32,831 nucleotides of DNA, from assembly GCA_013368795.1 (NCBI GenBank), contig JABFXX010000240.1, positions 1 to 32,831 on the forward strand. Direction: 5' to 3'. A program made the translations under genes and the position numbers. The DNA comes from Kofleriaceae bacterium (GTDB lineage: Bacteria; Myxococcota_A; Polyangia; Haliangiales; Haliangiaceae). Below, piece after piece: positions 8,028-16,800 of this stretch. Position 1 is the stretch's first letter. Every line of letters starts with the position of its first letter. Below the pieces are notes generated by a model, which did no database searches, was not told the DNA's origin, and saw only the letters and a program-made list of their open reading frames with translations.

Positions 8028-8100
8028 CGGCCTGCAAAGCTGACTCGCGGCGAGGCGCTGACCGCGGCGGATCGGCCTCGAATGCGAGTCGCGCAGGCCG
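8028..8100. other. Long nested stem-loop (possible structured RNA or leader element)
   Basis: Three perfectly complementary arm pairs are nested. The outer pair is CGGCCTGC (8028-8035) with GCAGGCCG (8093-8100). The middle is GACTCGC (8042-8048) with GCGAGTC (8084-8090). The inner is CGAGGC (8051-8056) with GCCTCG (8075-8080). That is 21 pairs with small internal loops and an 18-base apical loop. There is no T-run after it, so it is not a standard intrinsic terminator, and it lacks the arms of a tRNA. It starts 21 bases after the small acidic ORF and ends 75 bases before the TPR gene. Confidence 0.5.
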
Positions 8101-8109
8101 CGAACCTTC

Positions 8110-8149
8110 GAGCGCATCCTGTCAGCGGGGACGAGAATCTCGGGCGCTC
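8110..8149. other. Second nested hairpin in the leader of the giant TPR gene
   Basis: GAGCGC (8110-8115) is complementary to GCGCTC (8144-8149). Inside this pair, CGAG (8132-8135) faces CTCG (8139-8142) across a 3-base loop. It directly follows the longer nested stem and precedes the ribosome binding site of the TPR gene by 17 bases. By itself it could arise by chance in GC-rich DNA; its place beside the larger structure is why it is recorded. Confidence 0.35.
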
Positions 8150-8166
8150 CAGAGGGCCAACCCCTT

Positions 8167-8170
8167 GGAG
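8167..8170 (+). promoter_or_regulatory. Ribosome binding site deciding the start of the giant TPR gene
   Basis: GGAG lies 5 bases before the GTG at 8176, a normal spacing. The alternative ATG at 8197 has only a G-rich GGCGGGG run directly against it. This favours the GTG start, though an ATG start would shorten the protein by only 7 residues. Confidence 0.5.
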
Positions 8171-8175
8171 TCTGC

Positions 8176-11100
8176 GTGGTATCGTCCTCGGCGGGGATGT
8201 CTGAACGAGACGGCTACTCGACGCAGCCCACCGCCGCGGTGGACCCACTGGAAGCGAAGCTGCTGGTCTTCCGCCAGCAACCCGAGGCCAGAGGCTTCAC
8301 ATCACTGCGGCAAGAGCTGCGCGATGCCGGCCGTGGCGAGCTGCTCGCGGAGCTGTGCGCGACGTGGGCCCAGCACGAACGCGATCCGCACCGGGCCGCC
8401 GATGCGTGGTCCGAGGCCGGCGAGGCGATGGTCGTCCTCGGCGAGACCGCGACCGCGATCGAGTACCTGCGGACGTCGCTCGAGCTCGATCCGACGAACG
8501 AGCGCGCCGCCGACCGGCTGCTCGAGATCGTCGAGCCCAACGACCCCGCAGCCGCCGCCGAGATCATCGAGACCGAGCTGACCGAGCTCGCAAAGCGCCA
8601 GGGCACCGCCCGCAAGCCGGAGATGACGGCACGCCGCGCGGCGCATCACCGGCGCGCCGCCATCCTGTGGAACGACTACCTCGGCCGCATCGATCGCGCG
8701 CTATGGCACTACCAGCAGGCGTGGAAGCTCGAGCCGCATCGCACCGAGTCGCTCGACGCCGCGCGCAGCCTCTACGCATCGCTCGGCGACGACGCGATGG
8801 TCGCCAAGCTCTACATGGCCGAGCTCGAAGTGCTCGGCAACAAGGGCGAGCCGAAGCGCCGCGCGCAGCTGCGATTCGAGCTCGGCCGGCTCGCGCTCCG
8901 TAGCAGGGACCTCGAGACCGCGGCGCAGCACCTCGAGGAGGCCTCGCGGCTCGATCCGTCGTCGGTGCAGATCGCCGAGACGCTCGCCGACATCTACGCG
9001 AACCCGACGTTCCGCGACGGTCAGACGCGCCACAAGGCGGGCGAGCTGTTCGTCGAGCTCGGCCGCAAGCGGCTCGCGACGCGCGACGATCAGACCGGCA
9101 TCAACTACCTGCGCCGCGCCGTCGGCGTCGATCCGAGCGCGAAGGGCAGCTCGCAGGCGCTCGAGAGCGCGCTGTCGGAGACGTCGCAGTGGGACGAGCT
9201 CGACCGGATCCTGCGCCACCGCAGCATGGTCGTCACCGATCCGACGGAGCGCATGGAGGTGCTGCGCCGGCGCGCCGCGCTGTATCGCAATCAGCTGCCG
9301 AATCACGACGGCCTGATCGAGGTCCTGTCGGAGCTGATCGCGTACGAGCAGCCGGGCAGCAAGGCGACGCGCGAGCTGAAGGACCTGCTGCGCGACGATC
9401 AGCAGTGGGACAAGCTGTCGATGCTGATGGAGGCCGAGCTCAACGCGCTCGGTCAGGATCCGAACACGCCGGCCGACCTGCTCGTCGGCGAGATCCTCGA
9501 GCTCGCGACGATCGCGCGCGAGCACCTCGGCGATCGCGACCGCGCCGCGGAGCTCCTGCACCAGGCGCTCGGCGTCAACCCGACGCACGAGGAGGCGCTC
9601 GCTCGCTACGTCGATCACTTCCGCGAGCGCCGCGACTGGCGCGGCCTCGTCGATCTGTACGAGTTCGCGCTCGACAACGTCCGCGAGGCCGGCGCCGACG
9701 CCGAGGAGCAGATTCGCCGGCTCGAGGAGATCGCGCAGCTCGCCGAGCTACGGATGGGCGACATCCCGCGCGCGATCGATGCGTGGCAGCGCATCTCCGA
9801 GCTCGAGCCCGGCTCGCCGAAGGTCGCCGAGGCGCTGCGCCGGCTGACCGCGCGGTCGAAGATGTGGGAGCAGCTCGTCGTGAGCCTCGAGCACGAGGTC
9901 GCGAGCGCCGGCGATCCGGTCACCCGGATGCAGTCGCTGAAGAAGATGGCGCAGACGTACCGCGAGCGGCAGATCGAGCCCCGCCGCGCCATCGAGCTCT
10001 ACGAGCAGGTGCTCTCCGAGAATCCCGACGACGACGCGACGCTGAAGGCGCTCGTCGAGCTCTACGAGAAGGAAGGCGACGACGCCGGCCTCGCACACAC
10101 GCTGCGCCGCCAGCTCGATCTCGACTCCGAGCGGTTGGTCGCGCAGATGCGCCGCGCCGGCAAGCCCGCCGATGCGCCGAAGGAGTGGCCGGTCGCCAAG
10201 CGCAGCGAGCGCCTGACCGTGCTGCGCCGGCTCTCGCAGATCTACGAAACCCGCCTCGCCGACGTCGACGGCGTCGTCTACGCGTGCAGCTCGGTGCTCG
10301 AGCTGCTCTCGGGCGACCGCGACGCGCTCGAGCGCATGGAGCGCGTGCTCGAGAAGGCGAACGATCCGCGCCTCGAGCAGACGCTCGAGTATCACGCGTC
10401 CGCATCGGCGAGCCCCGCCGAGCGCGCGAAGCTGCTCAAGCGGCTCGCGAAGATGGCGAGCGAGCGCCAGGACGACCTCGTCGCGCTCGAGCGCTGGGAG
10501 CAGACGATCAAGACGTCGCCCGGCGATCCCGACGCGCTCGCCGCGCTCGCCGGCCTCTACGAGCGTGCGCAGCGCTGGCCCGAGCTCGCGCAGATCCTCG
10601 AGCGCCTCGACGGTGGCAGGCCGCTGCCGGCGCCCGGCACCGGCGAGGCCGCGATGCGCGCGCTCGAGCTCGAGCGCTACGCGACCGTCGTCGACATGCA
10701 TCTGCACGATCCGGTGCGCGCGGTCCGCGCGTGGCATCGCGTGCTCGAGCTGACGCCGAAGAACCGCAACGCGCTCGACGCGCTGTCGCGGCTGTATCGC
10801 GAAGGCCAGAAGTGGAAGGAGCTCGCCGAGATCGTCGGCCGCCAGATCTCCGTGATGCTCTCGCTCGGCATCGCCGACGACGAGGAGCGCGCGGCCGCGC
10901 TGATGATGGAGCGCGCGCAGATCCTCGAGGAGAAGCTCGGCGCGCCGCAGGAGGCGATCAAGGCGCTCGAGAGCCTGCTCGCCGATATCAATCCGAACCA
11001 CCTCGAAGCGCACACCGCGCTGCGCCGGCTCCACGAGTCGCGCGGCGACTTCGACGCCGCCGTCCGCATCGCCGAGCGCGAGATGTATCTGTCGCCCGAG

Positions 11101-14100
11101 CCCGAGCGAAAGGTCTCGCGCGGCCTCGAGATCGGTTTCATCTGCCGCGACCGGCTCAACAATCCGACGCGCGCGCTGCAGGCGTTCAAGCGCGTGCTCG
11201 AGCTCGATCCGGATCAGGAGGAGGCGCTCCAGTGCGCCGCCGATCTGCTCGCGAAGCTCGGCCGGTGGAAGGAGCACGTCGCGATGCTCGAGCGCACGCT
11301 CGCTCGCGTGCCCAGCCGCGAGGCGTCGGACTCGGAGGAGCACGCCGAGCTGCGGCGCAACCTCGTCCAGCGCATCGCCGCCGCGACCGCCGACAAGCTC
11401 GGCGATCCGCGCGGTGCGTTCCGCTGGTGGCGCCGCGCCCACGACGAGGCGCCCGACGAGCACACGCTCGCCGACGTCCGCCGCGCCGCCGAGGGCTACG
11501 GCCTGTGGCGCGAGCTCGCCGAGGTTCTGACCGACGAGCGCAAGCGGCTCGTCGCCGCCGGCAATGGCACGCCCGCCGAACCGCAGCGCTTCGTCGGGCT
11601 CTCGAAGGAGCTCGGCGAGCTGTGCGAGCGCCGGATCAACGAGAAGCCGCGGGCGATGACGGTGATGGGCGAAGCGCTCGCCGTCGCGCCGCGCGACCTC
11701 TCGCTGCTCGGCGACATGGAGCGGCTCGCCGCCGAGCTCGATCAGCGTCCGATCTGGAAGCACGTGCTCGAGGCGTTCGACCCGGTGATCGAAGCCGCCG
11801 CGCCGAACGAGCGCGTCGATCTCTATCTGCGCCGCGCGAAGATCCTCGACGAGCGCACGAACGATGCGAAGGCCGCGGTCGCCGACGCGCTGTCGGCGTT
11901 CTCGTGGGGCCCCGATCGCGACGAGCCGCGCAACGCCCTGCTCCACCTCGCCGCGAAGGCGCGCGCGTGGAACGAAGTCGTCTCCGTCGAGAGCGCGCTC
12001 GTCGAGCGTGCGCCGACGACCGAGAAGCGCGTCGAGATCCTTCGCCGCAAGGCGCAGACGATCGAGGAGCAGCTGAAGGACGCGCCGCGCGCGTTCCGCA
12101 CGCACCTGATCGCGCTGCTGCTCGCGCCCGAGGACGCAGACACGACGTCGCATCTGTGGCGCCTCGCGCGCGTGATCGGCAAGTACCGCGAGACCGACAA
12201 GACGCCGCGTCCCGAGCCGCAGCCCGCGTGGATCCAGGTCGAGACCGCGGTCGCCGAGGCCGTCGCATCGTCGAATCGCTCGCCGGGGCTCGGCAATCCT
12301 CCGCTCGCTCGCGGCTCGGCGGCGAACCGCCCGCCGCTGCCCGGCATGAAGCCTCACGTTCCGGCGCGCTCGTCGACGGAGCCGCTGTCCGACGGCGATC
12401 TCAACGTCGGCGACTCGACGCAGCCGATCGATCTCACCGAGATCGAGATGGCGTCGCGCTCCGGCGTGGCGCCGAAGCCGACCGAAGAGTTCAACCGCGA
12501 GAACTCGACGATGAACCTGTCGATGTCGGACATCGCGAAGCTCGCGATGCCGCCGCCGCCGCTCAAGGTTCCCACCGGTAGCGGCAAGCTGCCGCCTCCG
12601 CCGCCGCCGCGTCCGCCGCAGATCACCGCGGCCAATCGCACGCGCCGCAACAGCGCGCCGCCGCCGCTACCGCGCAAGGCGCAGGCACCGGTGCGCCGCT
12701 TGCCGCTGCCGACGCTGCCGACCCGCGCGTTCGAGACGCCGTGGGAGGAGCTCGCGCTCGCCTACGAGAGCCTGCCCGCGCCCGACGCGCCGAGCCGGCT
12801 GCGCTGGCTGTATCGCGCCGCCGAGGTCTGGGAGAACGGCGGCAAGGACATCAGCCGTGCGTTCGATGCGCTCGCCCGCGGGTTCGCGCAGGCGCGCCGC
12901 ACGACGGAAGGTGACGCCGAGGTTCGCGCGCGACTGCATCGCATCGCGCAGGAGCACAAGGCATGGGACCGCCTCGCCGACCTCTACGAAGGCATGGCGG
13001 AGGAAGCCGACACCGCGAGCGCCGCCGCTGACCTCCTCATGGAGGTCGCACAGATCCGCTACGAGCAGAAACGGCCCCGCGAGGCCGAGGCCCAGCTGCG
13101 CCGGATCCTCGGCATGCTGCCGAACGACGCCGCCGCGCGCGGTCGGCTCGAGGAGCTGTATCGCAGCGAGTCGCGCTGGGTCGAGCTCGCCGCCTCGCTC
13201 GAGGAGCGGACCGATCCGCGCCTCGGCACCGCCGCGCCCGAAGCGGAGCGGCCGCAGCTCCTGCGCGAGCTCGCGACGATCTACACCGACAAGCTGCATC
13301 GCCCGCACGACGCGATCGATGCGCTCGAGCGGCTGCGCCACCTCGCGCCGACGGACATCACGATCCTGAACCAGGTCGCCGAGCTGTACGCGCAGCTCGG
13401 CCGCTGGTCGAAGGTGATCGAGATGCTCACGCGCGTCGCCGAGATCGCGGAGGGCACCGAGGACGCTCGGCAAGCGCTGCACTCGGTTGGCCGCATCTAC
13501 ATCGGCGAGCTCGAGCTGCCGGAGCGCGCCGTCGAGTCATACGTCACCGTCGTCACAACGTGGCCCGACGACAGCGACGCGTGGGGCAAGCTCGACGAGC
13601 TGTACCTCGCGCAGGCGCGCTGGAGCGACCTCGCCGACGTGCTGCGCCGCCGCGCCGCGCTCGCGCGCGATCCGAGTGAGCGCGCTCAGCTGCTCGCTCG
13701 CCGCGCCGGCGTGCTGCTCGACTGGCTCGACTCGCCCGAGGAGGCGGCCGCGACGCTCAAGCATGCGCGCACGGTCGCGCCCGACGATGCCGCGCTCGCC
13801 GATCAGATGGTCGCCGCGCTGACGAAGGCCGGCCGGCCGCGCGAGGCCGCCGCGATCCTCGAGTCGCGGATCGGTTCGCTCGCCGAGCAGCTCGCGACCG
13901 CCGAGAAGGACGCGCCGCCCGACGTCACGAAGACGGCGGTGAGCGCAGCGCCTGCGCGCAAGATGCCGCCGATGGGCAGCCGTCCGCAGAAGCGGCCGAC
14001 GACGCCGCCGGCGGGCTCGCACATGACGTCTCAGCCGCCCGCGCCCGCGAAGCCGTCGCGCGGCGACCTCGCCGTGCTCTACATCCGGCTCGCCCAGCTG

Positions 14101-16800
14101 CGCATCAGCGAGGACGACAAGCCGGGTGCGCGCACCGCGATCGATCAGGCGCTCGCGCTCGTGCCCGAGCATCCGACCGCGCTCGCCGTGCTCGCCGAGC
14201 TGTCGTCGCCCGACGAGGATCCGCGCGCGTTCGCCGACACGAAGCTGCGCGAGGCCGACAGCGCGAAGGACGAGGACGTCAAGATCGCCGCGCTGATGGC
14301 GGCCGGTGACGTGCTCGCCCAGCGCGTCGGTGACCCGACCGCCGCGCGCGCCGCGTACGAGCGCGTGCTAACGCTCCGTCCGTTCCACGCGGACGCGACG
14401 TGGGCGCTCGCCGGCCTCTCCGAGAAGGGCGGCAATACCGAGGCCGCCGGCCACATCCTCGAGAAGAAGCTCGAGGACGAGTCGCTGACGCCGCCGGAGA
14501 AGGCGCGCATCCTCACCCAGCTCGCCGCGCTGTCGCGTGCCGCCGGTGTCGAGCCCGCCGCCGAGCGCCGCCTGCTCGAGGCGCTCGGGACGGTCCCCGA
14601 TCACATCCCGGCGATCATCGCGCTCGCCGACGTCTACGCCGACGCCGAGCGGTGGAATGACGTCGAGGCGTTCCTCCGCGAGATCCTCGACGGCACGACG
14701 CTCGCGCAAGCGCCCGGCGCGCTCGTCGCCGATCTGCATCGCCGGCTCGCGAGCGCGCACGAGAAGCTCGGCCGCGACGAGCAGGCGTACCAGACGCTCG
14801 TCGCCGCCGACCGCCTCCATCGCGGTCACCTGCTGATCAAGCTCGCGCTCGGCGAGAATCGCTACAAGGCGCGGCGCTGGCGCGAGTCGGCGCTCCATCT
14901 GTCGCCGCTCGCGGCGCACGAGGATGCCGCGAAGTACCCGAGCGAGGTCGCGCAGGGCCTCTATCACGCGGCGCTCGCCGAGATTCGCTCGCTGCGTCCC
15001 GAGAAGGCAGCCGCGCTCTACGAGCGCGCGCTCGAGCTGAAGCCGAACTACGCGCCCGCACTGCAGGCGCTCGCCGAGCAGGCGATGGAGCATGGCGACC
15101 ACCGCCGCGCCGCCGATCTGCTGACGAGGCAGGCGTTGTCAGCCGAAGATCCGGCGGAGCGCCTGCGTCTGTTCGAGGCGCTCGGCGACATGTCGCTGCA
15201 GATGCTGAAGGACGAGGAGCGCGCGTGCACCTGTTACGCCGCTGCCGTCGCCGCCGCCAAGCCGCTCGAGGCCAAGCACGTCCCGCTGCTCGAGAAGCTG
15301 CTCGAACGCCAGGACCTCGCCGGTGACCTCGCGGGCTCCGCGCGCACCGCCGAGCTGATGGCCGCGTTCGGCGCGACCGCCGCCGACCGCGCGGCTCGCC
15401 ACCTGCGCGCCGCGCACGACTACCTCGCCGCCGGCGACAAGGTCCGCGCCCGCGCCGCCGCCGAGCGCGCCGTCGAGTCCGATCCATATGACGTCGATGC
15501 CGTCGATCTCGCGTCGCAGCTCGCGCTCGAGCAGAGCGATGTCGATGCCGCGGCGTCGATGCTGACGCGCCTGCTCACCGCGAAGGACGATCGGTTCTCC
15601 GCGTCGCAGACGCCGCACCGCGCGCTGCTCTCGTATCGGCTCGGCCACGCGCGCGCCCAGCGCGGCGACACGCGCCAGGCGATTCCTGCGCTCGAGCGCG
15701 CGATCGCACTCGCCCCCGACTCCGAGGGCGCGACCTCGGCGCGCCGCCAGCTCGTCGAGCTCGCGAAGCAGGACAACGATCCGTCGCGTCGCGATGCGGT
15801 CGCCGCGCACCTCGCCGCGATCACGCACGCGACCGGCGCGCTCGCCGACCTCGTCGCGTGGGGCGACGAGATGCGCCGCCAGAACAAGGCGGATGTCGGC
15901 CGCGCGACGCTCGAGCTCGCGGTCGCGTGTGGCCACGTCGCCGACGTCCACCAGAGCGCGTTCCTCCAGATCCACAAGCCCTACCAGATGCGCGACGACG
16001 AGCCCTACAAGGCGGTCGTCGACGATCGCTCGCTGCTCGTCGCCGAGGAGCATCCGCTCGCGCCGATCGCGGCGACGCTCGCCGAGGCCGCGGCCCTCAT
16101 GTGGCCCGATCTCGAGGACTCGCTGACGCGCAACGGCTGCGCCGGCGCGAAGCGCATGCCGGCGAGCAGCAAGGCGCCCGCCGTGTCGATCTTCCCGCGC
16201 CTGACGACCGCACTCGGCACCGGTGCGGTGATGCTCTACTTCGCGCCCGACCTCGAGGCAGACACGGTCGTCGTCGCCGCCGCGACCCCGGTCATCGTGC
16301 TCGGCCGCCGGCTCATCAGCGAAGCGACCCCGCCACCGGACGCCGAGGTCCGCGCGATCCTCGCGCGCGCCGTCGAGCTCACGCGCCCCGAGCACATCGC
16401 GTTCGCCGGCCTGCCGCCGCGCGATGCCACGCGCCTGCTCACGTCGATCGTCCGCCTGTTCGGTCCGCAGCCGCTGCGCGAGGCGGTCTCGGCGTTCGTC
16501 GACGAGGACGTCCAGCGCGCGCACGACGAGGCGGTCAAGGGCGCGCTGCCGGTCAAGCTGCGCACGCGGCTCGAGTCGCTGCTCGTCGGGCTGGAGCCGA
16601 GCGCGCTCGACAACGCGCGCTACCTCGCGGTGTGCGAGCGCAACGCCGATCGCGCCGCGCTGCTCGTCGGCGGCGATCCGAACATCGTCGTCGCGCGGGC
16701 GAAGGCTCGCAACGATGGCTTCGCCCACCTGATCCGCGCCGTCGGCCACCCGCAGTGGCTCGCGACGCGCGCAAAGCTCGGCGTCGGCGTCAGGTCATAG
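8176..16800 (+). CDS. Giant tetratricopeptide-repeat protein, 2874 residues
   Basis: From about residue 85 to 2500 the protein is almost entirely TPR-like helical hairpins, with recurring patterns such as A-x-x-x-Y-x-x-x-L-x-L-x-P and W-x-x-L-A-x-x-L/Y. Two disordered linkers break the array. A proline-rich one at about residues 1456-1515 contains runs of five to six prolines, and a Pro/Ala/Lys-rich one lies at about 1910-1960. The last 330 residues differ: they are less repetitive and contain beta-like stretches such as DTVVVAAATPVIVLG, and may form a separate domain. No signal peptide or membrane helix is seen, so it is probably cytoplasmic. Large TPR scaffolds are common in myxobacteria, some in motility or secretion machines, but no specific relative was recognised. 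The 3' end overlaps the convergent kinase gene by 6 bases. Confidence 0.9.
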   Translation: MVSSSAGMSERDGYSTQPTAAVDPLEAKLLVFRQQPEARGFTSLRQELRDAGRGELLAELCATWAQHERDPHRAADAWSEAGEAMVVLGETATAIEYLRTSLELDPTNERAADRLLEIVEPNDPAAAAEIIETELTELAKRQGTARKPEMTARRAAHHRRAAILWNDYLGRIDRALWHYQQAWKLEPHRTESLDAARSLYASLGDDAMVAKLYMAELEVLGNKGEPKRRAQLRFELGRLALRSRDLETAAQHLEEASRLDPSSVQIAETLADIYANPTFRDGQTRHKAGELFVELGRKRLATRDDQTGINYLRRAVGVDPSAKGSSQALESALSETSQWDELDRILRHRSMVVTDPTERMEVLRRRAALYRNQLPNHDGLIEVLSELIAYEQPGSKATRELKDLLRDDQQWDKLSMLMEAELNALGQDPNTPADLLVGEILELATIAREHLGDRDRAAELLHQALGVNPTHEEALARYVDHFRERRDWRGLVDLYEFALDNVREAGADAEEQIRRLEEIAQLAELRMGDIPRAIDAWQRISELEPGSPKVAEALRRLTARSKMWEQLVVSLEHEVASAGDPVTRMQSLKKMAQTYRERQIEPRRAIELYEQVLSENPDDDATLKALVELYEKEGDDAGLAHTLRRQLDLDSERLVAQMRRAGKPADAPKEWPVAKRSERLTVLRRLSQIYETRLADVDGVVYACSSVLELLSGDRDALERMERVLEKANDPRLEQTLEYHASASASPAERAKLLKRLAKMASERQDDLVALERWEQTIKTSPGDPDALAALAGLYERAQRWPELAQILERLDGGRPLPAPGTGEAAMRALELERYATVVDMHLHDPVRAVRAWHRVLELTPKNRNALDALSRLYREGQKWKELAEIVGRQISVMLSLGIADDEERAAALMMERAQILEEKLGAPQEAIKALESLLADINPNHLEAHTALRRLHESRGDFDAAVRIAEREMYLSPEPERKVSRGLEIGFICRDRLNNPTRALQAFKRVLELDPDQEEALQCAADLLAKLGRWKEHVAMLERTLARVPSREASDSEEHAELRRNLVQRIAAATADKLGDPRGAFRWWRRAHDEAPDEHTLADVRRAAEGYGLWRELAEVLTDERKRLVAAGNGTPAEPQRFVGLSKELGELCERRINEKPRAMTVMGEALAVAPRDLSLLGDMERLAAELDQRPIWKHVLEAFDPVIEAAAPNERVDLYLRRAKILDERTNDAKAAVADALSAFSWGPDRDEPRNALLHLAAKARAWNEVVSVESALVERAPTTEKRVEILRRKAQTIEEQLKDAPRAFRTHLIALLLAPEDADTTSHLWRLARVIGKYRETDKTPRPEPQPAWIQVETAVAEAVASSNRSPGLGNPPLARGSAANRPPLPGMKPHVPARSSTEPLSDGDLNVGDSTQPIDLTEIEMASRSGVAPKPTEEFNRENSTMNLSMSDIAKLAMPPPPLKVPTGSGKLPPPPPPRPPQITAANRTRRNSAPPPLPRKAQAPVRRLPLPTLPTRAFETPWEELALAYESLPAPDAPSRLRWLYRAAEVWENGGKDISRAFDALARGFAQARRTTEGDAEVRARLHRIAQEHKAWDRLADLYEGMAEEADTASAAADLLMEVAQIRYEQKRPREAEAQLRRILGMLPNDAAARGRLEELYRSESRWVELAASLEERTDPRLGTAAPEAERPQLLRELATIYTDKLHRPHDAIDALERLRHLAPTDITILNQVAELYAQLGRWSKVIEMLTRVAEIAEGTEDARQALHSVGRIYIGELELPERAVESYVTVVTTWPDDSDAWGKLDELYLAQARWSDLADVLRRRAALARDPSERAQLLARRAGVLLDWLDSPEEAAATLKHARTVAPDDAALADQMVAALTKAGRPREAAAILESRIGSLAEQLATAEKDAPPDVTKTAVSAAPARKMPPMGSRPQKRPTTPPAGSHMTSQPPAPAKPSRGDLAVLYIRLAQLRISEDDKPGARTAIDQALALVPEHPTALAVLAELSSPDEDPRAFADTKLREADSAKDEDVKIAALMAAGDVLAQRVGDPTAARAAYERVLTLRPFHADATWALAGLSEKGGNTEAAGHILEKKLEDESLTPPEKARILTQLAALSRAAGVEPAAERRLLEALGTVPDHIPAIIALADVYADAERWNDVEAFLREILDGTTLAQAPGALVADLHRRLASAHEKLGRDEQAYQTLVAADRLHRGHLLIKLALGENRYKARRWRESALHLSPLAAHEDAAKYPSEVAQGLYHAALAEIRSLRPEKAAALYERALELKPNYAPALQALAEQAMEHGDHRRAADLLTRQALSAEDPAERLRLFEALGDMSLQMLKDEERACTCYAAAVAAAKPLEAKHVPLLEKLLERQDLAGDLAGSARTAELMAAFGATAADRAARHLRAAHDYLAAGDKVRARAAAERAVESDPYDVDAVDLASQLALEQSDVDAAASMLTRLLTAKDDRFSASQTPHRALLSYRLGHARAQRGDTRQAIPALERAIALAPDSEGATSARRQLVELAKQDNDPSRRDAVAAHLAAITHATGALADLVAWGDEMRRQNKADVGRATLELAVACGHVADVHQSAFLQIHKPYQMRDDEPYKAVVDDRSLLVAEEHPLAPIAATLAEAAALMWPDLEDSLTRNGCAGAKRMPASSKAPAVSIFPRLTTALGTGAVMLYFAPDLEADTVVVAAATPVIVLGRRLISEATPPPDAEVRAILARAVELTRPEHIAFAGLPPRDATRLLTSIVRLFGPQPLREAVSAFVDEDVQRAHDEAVKGALPVKLRTRLESLLVGLEPSALDNARYLAVCERNADRAALLVGGDPNIVVARAKARNDGFAHLIRAVGHPQWLATRAKLGVGVRS

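Noticed and set aside
8028..8100. tRNA, because the stem is 73 bases long with an 8-base outer pairing
   Set aside because: The inside is one nested stem rather than three arms, and there is no T-loop GTTC consensus or CCA end.
9748..12357. 869-codon open frame antisense to the giant TPR gene
   Set aside because: It is arginine- and leucine-rich low-complexity sequence typical of an antisense frame in GC-rich coding DNA; the plus-strand frame has clear TPR patterns across the same bases.
9189..12581. 1130-codon open frame in another plus-strand frame inside the TPR gene
   Set aside because: The translation is almost entirely Arg, Ala, Gly and Pro with no domain; it is a composition artefact.
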